From a virus: a stretch of 51,974 nucleotides of DNA. The position numbers were made by a program, and so were the translations under genes. The stretch covers positions 1-51,974 of IMG/VR virus record IMGVR_UViG_3300028802_000021; one strand, written 5' to 3'. Shown here piece after piece: positions 43,917 to 50,464 of this stretch. Under the pieces are notes generated by a model that made no database searches, was not told where the DNA came from, and worked only from the letters and a program-made list of their open reading frames with translations. How positions within the stretch are numbered: position 1 is the stretch's first letter; the number at the start of each line of letters is the position of its first letter.

Positions 43917-43993
43917 GCGGGGCAGTGCCTCGCCACTCAAGGGCGCGGCGGCTACCAGGGGCAGGCACACTTCCCTGGCCCGCCGCGTTCTTC
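43917..43993 (+). ncRNA. Tandem structured RNA, copy 2
   Basis: Hairpin GCGGGGC-AGT-GCCTCGC, conserved CACTCAAGGG, outer stem CGCGGCGG/CCGCCGCG, inner stem CCAGGG/CCCTGG, and TTCTTC. It is 170 bases from copy 1. Inner and first hairpins differ from copy 1 on both arms while pairing is kept. Confidence 0.6.
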
Positions 43994-44154
43994 TATGGGC
44001 GACGCCAGGGCCAGGCGGAGCCACCTACGGCCAGGTGGACGGCGATGGCGAGCAGACCGGCGATGGTGAAGGCGGAGACATATTCGCCGCCGGTGTCTAT
44101 GAGGTCGAGCAGGAGCGCCACTCCGAAGAGGATGGCGGCGGCGACGGCGAACAT
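43993..44154 (-). CDS. Holin-like small membrane protein
   Basis: A 53-residue protein starting at ATG 44154, next to the endolysin stop. Two hydrophobic helices (FAVAAAILFGVALLLDLI and AFTIAGLLAIAVHLAVG) are joined by DTGGEYVS and followed by a short tail (WPWRRP). Small two-helix proteins right after a lysin are typical holins that open the membrane for release of the enzyme. No functional motif proves it. Confidence 0.65.
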   Translation of the reverse strand: MFAVAAAILFGVALLLDLIDTGGEYVSAFTIAGLLAIAVHLAVGGSAWPWRRP

Positions 44155-44898
44155 CTACTCGGCGCCTTCGCCGAGGACTGCCACCTTGAGCTCCGCCAGG
44201 TCGTCCTTGATGTCCTTCAGGTCGCATTTAACCCACTGAAGGTCGCGCCCGTTGTAGCCGATGCCGGCGTTGACGCCCATCGTCGGGTTCGGGTCGTTCG
44301 TCGGCACCGGGTTGCCCTTGGAGTCGTAGCGCTGCACACAGTCCTCGTAGGCGGCGGTGGCGAGCGCCTTCTTCCCGTCGGTGCTCTTGGACCAGTTCGT
44401 CATCCACTTCTTGAAATCGGATTCGTTCATGGTGTCACCCCACTCGTCGACGAGACCCCAGGAGCTGGTGTCGTTCTCGTTTGTCGTGTCGTACTTGGCG
44501 GAGAAGTGGCCGTGCTTGTCGTGCGGGTTCGAGCCGGTGTAGTTGCGCCAGTTCCAGCCGTTGGACTCTTCGGCGATCTTCTTGTTCCAGATGACGTAGT
44601 AGAGCCTGTCGTCCTTGTTGTTCTTGTGGTTGTTGACGATGAGGTTGATGGCGTCGGTGAAGGTCATCCCGTTGGGCCAGGGTCCGGTGCAGTCGACGTC
44701 GATGGCGTGGACTTCGTTGATCGAGTCGGAGTCTTCTCGGGAGGTGGCGCCGGTTTCGTCGGGGTTGTGGTCGGAGGTGCTGCTGGCGTGGGCGGAGTCG
44801 CCGATGGACCCGTCGGTGGAGTCGTCTCGGTCGGGGTTGAGCTCGTCGAACTCGTCGAATAGGGATTTGAGGCAAGGGATCAGCACCCAGCTCGCCAT
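44155..44898 (-). CDS. Endolysin, M15-type peptidase
   Basis: A 247-residue protein. GAGGAGG lies upstream of ATG 44898. STSDHNPDETG (His44), EVHAIDVDC (His64, Asp67, Asp69) and NPHDKHGHFSAKYD (His126, His129, His131) carry the His/Asp residues of D-Ala-D-Ala carboxypeptidase-like (M15) zinc peptidases. The C-terminal 40 residues are helical and may bind the cell wall. It would cut peptide cross-links of peptidoglycan at lysis. Placed between large terminase and portal, which is unusual. Confidence 0.8.
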   Translation of the reverse strand: MASWVLIPCLKSLFDEFDELNPDRDDSTDGSIGDSAHASSTSDHNPDETGATSREDSDSINEVHAIDVDCTGPWPNGMTFTDAINLIVNNHKNNKDDRLYYVIWNKKIAEESNGWNWRNYTGSNPHDKHGHFSAKYDTTNENDTSSWGLVDEWGDTMNESDFKKWMTNWSKSTDGKKALATAAYEDCVQRYDSKGNPVPTNDPNPTMGVNAGIGYNGRDLQWVKCDLKDIKDDLAELKVAVLGEGAE

Positions 44899-44978
44899 TG
44901 ATTGCCTCCTCTTTCGGGTGATGCACGAAGGGGGGACCGATGGCACGCGATGGCGCTCGGGTGCCTTAGGGTGGTGGG

Positions 44979-45233
44979 GTGACGGAGGAACAGAGTCCGG
45001 TGCTGCTCGGCGTCCTGATAGCACTGCTGGGAGCTTCCACCGCGTTCAGCTTCGGGTACCTGAAGCACCGGCTGGAAAGATCGAACTCCGACTACAAGGA
45101 CACGAAGGCCAAGGTGGTGCCGCTGCGGAAGGCGTATTGGCTGGCCTGGTGGGCGGCGGTGAAGGTCGGCTTCTGGGTGTTCATCGTCGGGTTCATCCTG
45201 GTCGCCTGGGTGTTCAGCGATGCGCAGAAGTAG
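44979..45233 (+). CDS. Two-TM membrane protein of the + strand cassette
   Basis: An 84-residue protein: TEEQSPVLLGVLIALLGAST, then AFSFGYLKHRLERSNSDYKD and WLAWWAAVKVGFWVFIVGFI. Two transmembrane helices are separated by a charged cytoplasmic loop. TTAGGGT lies about 7 bases before the GTG, so a leaderless start is possible. It runs against the late operon. It could be a second holin-type or a prophage-expressed membrane protein. Confidence 0.65.
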   Translation: MTEEQSPVLLGVLIALLGASTAFSFGYLKHRLERSNSDYKDTKAKVVPLRKAYWLAWWAAVKVGFWVFIVGFILVAWVFSDAQK

Positions 45234-45516
45234 CACCCCGCACGAGCCGGGCCCCGGGTGCCGCGACGACCACTGCTACTCGTGCAATCTGGACGAGCCC
45301 TTAGAAGGGGGCTACTACATCCTCTGCGGCGAGTGCTTCCACGTGTACTACACGAAAGCGGAACTGCGCCGGGCCTACCGTCGGGTCTATTGGAGGACGC
45401 ACCGTTGGGCCCCGTTCGGCGGCCCCCCGACGCCGATGTGGCGGATCCTGTGGCGGGTACTGACAGTACGGGCCAAAGACATCTACTTCTGCCAGGAGTG
45501 CACACATGATTTCTAG
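45220..45516 (+). CDS. Zinc-ribbon protein
   Basis: A 98-residue protein: CRDDHCYSCNLDEPLEGGYY, then ILCGECFHVYYTKAELRRAY, then FCQECTHDF. The four CxxC/CxxxC knuckles suggest two zinc sites. Its ATG lies 14 bases before the previous stop. Function unknown. Confidence 0.7.
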   Translation: MRRSSTPHEPGPGCRDDHCYSCNLDEPLEGGYYILCGECFHVYYTKAELRRAYRRVYWRTHRWAPFGGPPTPMWRILWRVLTVRAKDIYFCQECTHDF

Positions 45517-45835
45517 GGTGAACCAGCTCGACGCCCTGTATGCGCGGGTGCCGAACATCAACTGCAAGGGTCTGTGTTACGAAACGTGCGGGCCGATCAT
45601 TCCGATGGCGGCGGCGGAGCAGCAGCGGACCGGGCTGCCGACGGTGAACTGGCACGACAACCAGTGCGCCGCGTTGACGTACGAGAATCGGTGTGCGATC
45701 TACGCCGAGCGCCCGCTGATATGCCGCCTGTACGGGACGGTGGAGGACTTCACCTGCGAGTTCGGGTGCGAGCCCGACAGTCACCTGACACCCGCCGAGG
45801 GGCGCGAGCTGATCCGGGAGTCGCAGGAGATCTGA
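45506..45835 (+). CDS. YkgJ-type cysteine-cluster protein
   Basis: A 109-residue protein: NINCKGLCYETCGPIIPMAA, then NQCAALTYENRCAIYAERPL, ICRLYGTVEDFTCEFGCEPD. The spacing of eight cysteines and the CxIYxERPLICRxYG motif match the YkgJ/zinc-iron-chelating (CxxCxxxCC) family, which can bind zinc or an iron-sulfur cluster. An unexpected gene in a phage late region; probably acts in the host cell rather than in the virion. Confidence 0.75.
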   Translation: MISRVNQLDALYARVPNINCKGLCYETCGPIIPMAAAEQQRTGLPTVNWHDNQCAALTYENRCAIYAERPLICRLYGTVEDFTCEFGCEPDSHLTPAEGRELIRESQEI

Positions 45836-45954
45836 CAAGGCTTCCCCGGGTACCCTCCCGCGTTCCCGAGTCGACGCGGTGGGGGCGTGTTGCGGCCCCG
45901 GGGAATCCCCCAGGATGGTCTCCCCGTAGGAGTGGGTGAGCTTCCCTGGGGGTC

Positions 45955-46004
45955 GGGGGCCTGCGCGTCATGGGGTGCAACCCGCGCAGGCCCCCACTTT
46001 TCTT
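45955..46004 (+). terminator. Intrinsic terminator of the + strand cassette
   Basis: GGGGGCCTGCGCG (45955-45967) and CGCGCAGGCCCCC (45983-45995) form a perfect 13-bp stem; ACTTTTCTT follows. It separates the YkgJ-type gene from the ribbon-helix-helix gene. Confidence 0.8.
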
Positions 46005-46023
46005 CCCCGAGAGGAGCCCGTTG

Positions 46024-46290
46024 ATGACAGACGAGGTAGTGACGTTGACCCTGCACATCCGCAAAGAGGTCTACGAGCGGATCTGGACTGCCGCTGCCCG
46101 CAACGGCATGTCCCGGACGGCGGTGGTGAACGAATATGTGGAGCTGTTCGACAGCATCGCCACCTCGCCTTCGGGAACCCGGATGAAGGTCAGACTGCTT
46201 CGCGACGGCACCGAACTGTGGGTGGATGTGGTGCGTAACGACATCGCCGGTGGGAGACGCCGGCGATGGCAGTGGTTCAGACGATCATGA
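46024..46290 (+). CDS. Ribbon-helix-helix regulator
   Basis: An 88-residue protein. N-terminal DEVVTLTLHIRKEVYERIWT then AAARNGMSRTAVVNEYVEL is the strand-helix-helix core of CopG/Arc repressors. The C-terminus is beta-like (GTRMKVRLLRDGTELWVDVV) with a basic end. GAGAGGAG precedes ATG 46024. It ends tail-to-tail with the large terminase (14-base overlap). Likely controls the cassette or a nearby promoter. Confidence 0.7.
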   Translation: MTDEVVTLTLHIRKEVYERIWTAAARNGMSRTAVVNEYVELFDSIATSPSGTRMKVRLLRDGTELWVDVVRNDIAGGRRRRWQWFRRS

Positions 46291-47968
46291 GGTTTCCGTC
46301 CTCATAGGCGGACCGGATCGTCTCCATGCCCTCCCGCGACTTCCACGCGTTGACCGCCATCGCCGCCGCCGGAACCGCGTCGATGCGGGCCTTGTCCCTG
46401 CCCCGCTCCGGTTTCACCGGGCGCACCAGATTGGGGTCGTACGGAGCATGTCGGACTTCGCACTGATCGAAACAGTAGCGGGCCACTGGGTTGCCGTGAT
46501 GCCGCAACAGTCCCCGTTTGACGGTACCCATCAGGTCTGTCATCCCGGGACTCATGCGATCGTAAGTGTTGCGGTACGCCGTCAGTTCGCCTTCTTCGAT
46601 GTCGAGCTTCAACACGTCGGCGATCCGGTTGATGATCGGCCACATCGACCACTCGTCGCAGTCCGCGGCGACGATCCGGTAGGCCTTCGCATCCTCGGCG
46701 ATATCGTCGATGACCTTGTCGTAGTCGATGACGGAGCCTTCGGTGATCGTCAGCCAGCCCTGTTTCGCCCAACGCGTGAACTTGCCGTCGTGAAGCTGGT
46801 CAAGGCGTTCCAGCCCCGACTCGGGCAGCCAGAACCGCCACATGATGTGTGCCGGGTCCTCGTTCGGCTCCTCTCCTGGGACCACCACCGCCCATGCGGT
46901 CAGGTCGAATTTCGCGGCTAGGTCGAACCCGGCGTAGGCGATGCGGCCGTGCAACTCCTTGTTGTGCCAGTGCGGGTTCAGCCACAGGTTGCCGGTGCAG
47001 GTATCCCACAGGTGCATCGGCATCCACCGTGACGACTGCGCCACCCACTGGTTGAGCCGGAACTGGCGGAAGGCGTTCTCCTTCGCCGGGTCGTTGCGGG
47101 CCTCCTGGGCTTCGTCGCGCAGCGACTGCCAGGACAGGAACTCGCCCAAAGCCGGGTTGGCAAGAGGCCACAGGGTTTCGTCCCAGGGGTCGGCGTCGGC
47201 GGGGATGTTCTTGATGTAGACGAAGATGTGCGGGGCCCGGTCCGGGTTCTCGGCGATCTTCAACATCTCGTCGTGTTCCTGCTTGGCGAACGACTGCGGA
47301 TCGTCGCCGGCGGTGGTGGCGGCGACCATCAGCGGCTGGACCCGGGCGCCCATGCCGGTGCGCATGGCATTCCACAGGTCGGAGTTCTTCTGGGTAAGCA
47401 CTTCATCGAAGACGATGCCGTGGGGGTTGTGGCCCAGGTTGCCGGCGGAGTCGGAGGCGACGGCTTCGTAGTAGGAGCCGGTGGTGGTGTCGTAGATCCG
47501 CTTCGCCTGCTTGTTGATCTTCAGCCTGGAAGAGAGCAGCGTCGACAGGTGCACCATGCGCTCGGCGACGTCGAAGACCTTGCGGGCCTGGTCCCGGTCC
47601 ATGGCGGCGCCGTAGATCTCGGCACCCTCCTCATCGTCGGCGATGAGCAGGTACAGGGCGATCCCAGCCAGAATCTCCGACTTGCCGTTCTTGCGGGCAA
47701 CCTCCACCCAGGCCAGCCGGTAGCGGCGCACATAGCAGTCGTGCTCTGTGGACCAGGTGACCTTGCCGAACAGCGGGGCGATGATGTCGTCGAGCTGCCA
47801 CTGGGAGAGCCGGAACGGGGTCCGGGACCAGCGACCCTTGGTGTGGACGAGGATTTCGGCGAAAAACGCATTCACGTGTGCGACTCGGGGCCCGCACAGG
47901 TGGTCTCCGCGCTTGGTGCAGGCGATGTCGTCGAATGTTTTTCCACATTGGGGCAGCCGCTTAGGCAC
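46277..47968 (-). CDS. terL: Large terminase subunit
   Basis: A 563-residue packaging ATPase/nuclease. GTG 47968 follows GGGGAGG. Walker A VARKNGKSE (about residues 90-98), Walker B GIVFDEVL (about 184-191), and nuclease acidic residues in AYAGFDLAAKFDL (about 347-355) and RIDAVPAAAMAV near the C-terminus. It has the usual TerL length. It cuts concatemeric DNA and drives it into the prohead through the portal. Confidence 0.9.
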   Translation of the reverse strand: MPKRLPQCGKTFDDIACTKRGDHLCGPRVAHVNAFFAEILVHTKGRWSRTPFRLSQWQLDDIIAPLFGKVTWSTEHDCYVRRYRLAWVEVARKNGKSEILAGIALYLLIADDEEGAEIYGAAMDRDQARKVFDVAERMVHLSTLLSSRLKINKQAKRIYDTTTGSYYEAVASDSAGNLGHNPHGIVFDEVLTQKNSDLWNAMRTGMGARVQPLMVAATTAGDDPQSFAKQEHDEMLKIAENPDRAPHIFVYIKNIPADADPWDETLWPLANPALGEFLSWQSLRDEAQEARNDPAKENAFRQFRLNQWVAQSSRWMPMHLWDTCTGNLWLNPHWHNKELHGRIAYAGFDLAAKFDLTAWAVVVPGEEPNEDPAHIMWRFWLPESGLERLDQLHDGKFTRWAKQGWLTITEGSVIDYDKVIDDIAEDAKAYRIVAADCDEWSMWPIINRIADVLKLDIEEGELTAYRNTYDRMSPGMTDLMGTVKRGLLRHHGNPVARYCFDQCEVRHAPYDPNLVRPVKPERGRDKARIDAVPAAAMAVNAWKSREGMETIRSAYEDGNLMIV

Positions 47969-48021
47969 CGGTTTCACCTCCCCGAACGAGTGACATGGCG
48001 CACCGGGCGTCACTTACATGC

Positions 48022-48040
48022 AAAGTGAACCGTTCACTTT
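48022..48040. promoter_or_regulatory. Operator palindrome (19 bp)
   Basis: AAAGTGAAC, one central C, then GTTCACTTT: a perfect palindrome that ends 3 bases before the ATG at 48044 and lies between divergent genes. An XRE-family regulator encoded downstream could bind here to repress itself and possibly the leftward terminase side. Confidence 0.65.
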
Positions 48041-48043
48041 CTT

Positions 48044-48661
48044 ATGAAGGGCAAGGATTGGCACGGCACCGACATCAACCTGACCGCAAGACTCCAGCCG
48101 TTCCTGTCGGCGGTGATAGCCCGCCAAGCCCGGCTCGGCGAATCCGGCCGCCAGACGTCGACCAGGGCGGGGCATTCGGCGACCTGGTGGTTCGATGTCA
48201 CCGCCCGACACGCAATGATCAACCCGAGTCTGTCCCGAATGGCGCAGGTCGCCGAAGTCCTGTTCATACAGGAGTTCGGGCTGTTCCTGTTCGCCGACGA
48301 CGAGTACTCCACATACACCCTGCACGACATCGAAGCCCCGGACGCGAACCAGTCGCGCATTTCCATGGGGAGGAAGGTCTACGACTTCCGGAGACCACTG
48401 AAACCGCTGTGTGAACTGCTGACGCAGCGCCGGCGGGTCCTGTACAGGACTCCTAAGGAGTTCGCGGCAGTGAACGGGTTCGAACGGACAACCATCACCG
48501 GACTGGAATCACCGAAGAAGAACTACAACCCGTCGCTGGCCCGCCTGTCGTTCTGGGCGCAGGCGCTGCAGGTGCAAGAGTTCGGCGTGTATCTGCTCAT
48601 CGACGGCGAGTACACAGAGGTCGACGTGCTGCACGACAACGAAACGGAGGATGGGGAATGA
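48044..48661 (+). CDS. XRE-like regulator with two repeated HTH/QEFG modules
   Basis: A 205-residue protein. Each half has a Cro/CI-like helix-turn-helix and a following strand: NPSLSRMAQVAEVLFIQEFG then LFLFADDEYSTYTLHDI (first), and TPKEFAAVNGFERTTITGLE, PSLARLSFWAQALQVQEFGV, YLLIDGEYTEVDVLHDN (second). The two halves are related. There is no ribosome-binding site after the operator, so translation may be leaderless. Likely a DNA-binding repressor/immunity protein. Confidence 0.75.
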   Translation: MKGKDWHGTDINLTARLQPFLSAVIARQARLGESGRQTSTRAGHSATWWFDVTARHAMINPSLSRMAQVAEVLFIQEFGLFLFADDEYSTYTLHDIEAPDANQSRISMGRKVYDFRRPLKPLCELLTQRRRVLYRTPKEFAAVNGFERTTITGLESPKKNYNPSLARLSFWAQALQVQEFGVYLLIDGEYTEVDVLHDNETEDGE

Positions 48662-48942
48662 TCGACTACGGGGATTTCCGGGTTCGGCTGGCGCCGATCG
48701 CTGCCGTCATGCGCCAGCACCGCAAACAGGTGCTGGGCATGAGCGCCGTCGAGTTTTCCAGGGCGGCGGGGCCGTACGACCAGTATGTGTCGGTGCTCGA
48801 ATCAGGGCTGGGTCTGCGGAATCCGACGATCGGCAAGCTGGTCCATTGGGCGAAGATGGCTCAGGCGCAGGAATTCGGCCTGTATGTGGTCCTGAACGGT
48901 GTCACCACCGACGTTTCCCTCATCGACGAGCGGGGGGAGTGA
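48658..48942 (+). CDS. Single QEFG/HTH module protein
   Basis: A 94-residue protein: FRVRLAPIAAVMRQHRKQVL, GMSAVEFSRAAGPYDQYVSV, LESGLGLRNPTIGKLVHWAK, MAQAQEFGLYVVLNGVTTDV. The XRE HTH and the same QEFGLY strand-turn as the previous gene make it a stand-alone copy of that module. It overlaps the previous stop (ATGA). Confidence 0.75.
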   Translation: MIDYGDFRVRLAPIAAVMRQHRKQVLGMSAVEFSRAAGPYDQYVSVLESGLGLRNPTIGKLVHWAKMAQAQEFGLYVVLNGVTTDVSLIDERGE

Positions 48943-49233
48943 GTGGCGGACCAGATTTCGGATGGTGAGGCTTTCGCCATCCTCATCGCCCACGCCCTGG
49001 GGGAGCTGTACGCCTACCCGTGCTGCCCCGACTGTTGTTGGCCGTGTTACGTGCTGAAAGCCCTCTCGGAGCGCCCTGACGGCGCCGGAAGCCTGAATTC
49101 GCTGCTGACGAACGCCTCGCCGTCTCTGGACGGCTACTCCTGGTACACGGATGCGGGTGTCGACCGGGAATGGCTGGACAAGGTGGCGTTTTCCCGCACC
49201 TCATGCCATGAGGGGCCTGAAAGTGACCGATGA
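48943..49233 (+). CDS. Cys-rich protein in the regulator cassette
   Basis: A 96-residue protein starting at GTG 48943. AFAILIAHALGELYAYPCCP then DCCWPCYVLKALSERPDG carries a dense CC...CC-x2-C cluster, suggesting a metal site. The C-terminal half is polar. It sits between QEFG-module genes with a short overlap on its 3' side. Function unknown. Confidence 0.6.
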   Translation: MADQISDGEAFAILIAHALGELYAYPCCPDCCWPCYVLKALSERPDGAGSLNSLLTNASPSLDGYSWYTDAGVDREWLDKVAFSRTSCHEGPESDR

Positions 49234-49417
49234 CGACCGGGTGGTGCACCTGAACGCGTCGCGGATGGTCCGGTGGGCGAAGAAGGTCGGCGCGCAGGAG
49301 TTCGGCTTCTATGTGGTGATCGACGGCGACCGGATAGTGATCCCGCTCAGCCTGACAGAAGACGAGACGGACCCGGGCCCTGAACCGTCTCCTGAACCTG
49401 AGACTCCCCCACTCTGA
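49223..49417 (+). CDS. Truncated QEFG module protein
   Basis: A 64-residue protein from GTG 49223 (AGGGG upstream); ATG 49208 is an alternative. HLNASRMVRWAKKVGAQEFG then FYVVIDGDRIVIPLSLTEDE is the second half of the QEFG module without the upstream helix-turn-helix, followed by a Pro/Glu-rich tail. Likely a partial duplication or a dimer partner of the longer proteins. Its 3' end overlaps the end of the small terminase gene on the other strand by 71 bases. Confidence 0.65.
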   Translation: MTDDDRVVHLNASRMVRWAKKVGAQEFGFYVVIDGDRIVIPLSLTEDETDPGPEPSPEPETPPL

Positions 49418-49832
49418 GCCCTCCTCGGGCTGACGGGGTCAGTCCGAAGTGGCGGGCGTAGTCCTTCATCAGGTTGGACGCTTCGCGCATGATGCTGGTG
49501 GCGGGGTGCTTGAGGGGGCCTCGGGGGCTGTCGATGACGAGTCCGTCGCGTTGGATCATCCGGGATGCCTTGCGGAAGGTGACGACTGCTTCGCAGTAGC
49601 CGTGGAGGATGTCCCGGTCGGCGGGGGCCACCGTTTTCATGATCTCCAGCTGCCGGAGGGTGTATTCCCAGACCTCGATGACTTCTTTGTCTTTCGACGG
49701 GCAGATGGGGGTGCCTTCTTCGGGGATGGGTTCGTCGTTGTTGACGAGTTCGGGGTGGCCGCCTCGGAGAAGCTTGAGGGCGTTGGGTGTGCCGCCGGCG
49801 GTGCGGCTGCCGGGTGGTCGTCCTCTGCCCAT
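49347..49832 (-). CDS. terS: Small terminase subunit (P27 family)
   Basis: A 161-residue protein beginning MGRGRPPGSRTAGGTPNALK, then LLRGGHPELVNNDEPIPEEG, PSKDKEVIEVWEYTLRQLEI and ASRMIQRDGLVIDSPRGPLK with AREASNLMKDYAR-type helices. This matches the P27-family small terminase that recognises phage DNA for packaging. It heads the late operon; a cassette of regulators on the opposite strand separates it from the large subunit. Confidence 0.82.
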   Translation of the reverse strand: MGRGRPPGSRTAGGTPNALKLLRGGHPELVNNDEPIPEEGTPICPSKDKEVIEVWEYTLRQLEIMKTVAPADRDILHGYCEAVVTFRKASRMIQRDGLVIDSPRGPLKHPATSIMREASNLMKDYARHFGLTPSARGGLRVGESQVQETVQGPGPSRLLSG

Positions 49833-50036
49833 GATCGGTTCCTTTCGGTGGGTCTTGAGGGTGGCGAGGTCTTGTCCTCGCCCATACGGGTGGCGATAGC
49901 ATCCAGTTGCGCGCCGGTGTGAGATAATCGCCGGGCAGTTCCAGCAGGGGTTACCGTCCCGGCCCACCACCCCTTCAGGTTCTCCGCCACGCAAGCTTCG
50001 AAGCTGAAGAAGGGCCGGGACGGTCTTGAGGAGGGC
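49833..50036. promoter_or_regulatory. Late promoter / intergenic region
   Basis: Divergent spacer between the small terminase (leftward) and the rightward genes from 50037. It must carry the late promoter and contains a large inverted repeat (49953-50024). No clear -35/-10 hexamers are seen. Confidence 0.45.
49953..50024. repeat. 72-base stem-loop with 13-bp arms
   Basis: ACCGTCCCGGCCC (49953-49965) and GGGCCGGGACGGT (50012-50024) pair perfectly; inside are CTTCAG/CTGAAG and a 12-bp palindrome AGCTTCGAAGCT. It precedes an SD (GAGGAGG) and start on the + strand, and lies next to the small terminase. Candidate leader RNA or packaging-site element. Confidence 0.5.
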
Positions 50037-50216
50037 ATGGCGCCGATGAGCGACGACGAGGAACAGCCGTGCGTCTGCGGCAGGCAGCGCATCAAATCCA
50101 TCCAGGACATCGCCGACCACTTCGGGTTCACCTACCAGCAGGCGTTCGACTACGTGCTCACCATCGGCATCGCCCACTCCCAATCCGCCCTCACCCAGAA
50201 AGAGCCCGGCGAATGA
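50037..50216 (+). CDS. Small Cys-containing HTH-like protein
   Basis: A 59-residue protein: PCVCGRQRIKSIQDIADHFG, then FTYQQAFDYVLTIGIAHSQS. GAGGAGG is close to both ATG 50037 and ATG 50046, so the exact start is unsure. IQDIADHFGFTYQQAFDYVL looks like a short helix-turn-helix. Function unknown. Confidence 0.6.
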   Translation: MAPMSDDEEQPCVCGRQRIKSIQDIADHFGFTYQQAFDYVLTIGIAHSQSALTQKEPGE

Positions 50217-50464
50217 TCGACAGAGAAAGGATTCCGTTGGCGGAAATGATCATCAACACCATCGCCAACCGTCCCGGCGCCCAGCCCAAGACACCGGAAA
50301 TCCCGAAAAGCGTCGCCGAAGTCGCCGACAACTACGCTCTCACCACAGAAGAGGCCGGAGAGCTGCTGGTCGAGCTGGGGCTGCTCTACCTGCGTGACCA
50401 CACCCGCCAGGCCCACAAACTCCTCTGCGCCCTCGCCATCACCCCGCAGAAGGCCACCGAGTGA
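50213..50464 (+). CDS. Small helical protein
   Basis: An 83-residue protein: IPLAEMIINTIANRPGAQPK, IPKSVAEVADNYALTTEEAG, ELLVELGLLYLRDHTRQAHK. It overlaps the previous stop (ATGA). Mostly helical; a HTH-like EVADNYALTTEEAGELL is possible. Function unknown. Confidence 0.65.
   Translation: MIDRERIPLAEMIINTIANRPGAQPKTPEIPKSVAEVADNYALTTEEAGELLVELGLLYLRDHTRQAHKLLCALAITPQKATE

Larger units (their letters stand above)
43333..43992 (+). other. RNA island with tRNA and structured RNAs (no protein gene)
   Basis: About 660 bases without a convincing protein gene on either strand. The + strand carries a stable hairpin (43523-43550), a tRNA (43557-43630), a long hairpin (43638-43704) and two tandem structured elements (43747-43826 and 43917-43993). 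A hairpin GGTCCG ... CGGACC lies between the two copies (about 43879-43907). The surrounding late genes are on the other strand. Confidence 0.6.

Noticed and set aside
44979-45233. Second holin
   Set aside because: Two transmembrane helices fit, but it is on the strand opposite to the lysis genes and has its own start signals, so it is listed as a membrane protein of unknown role.
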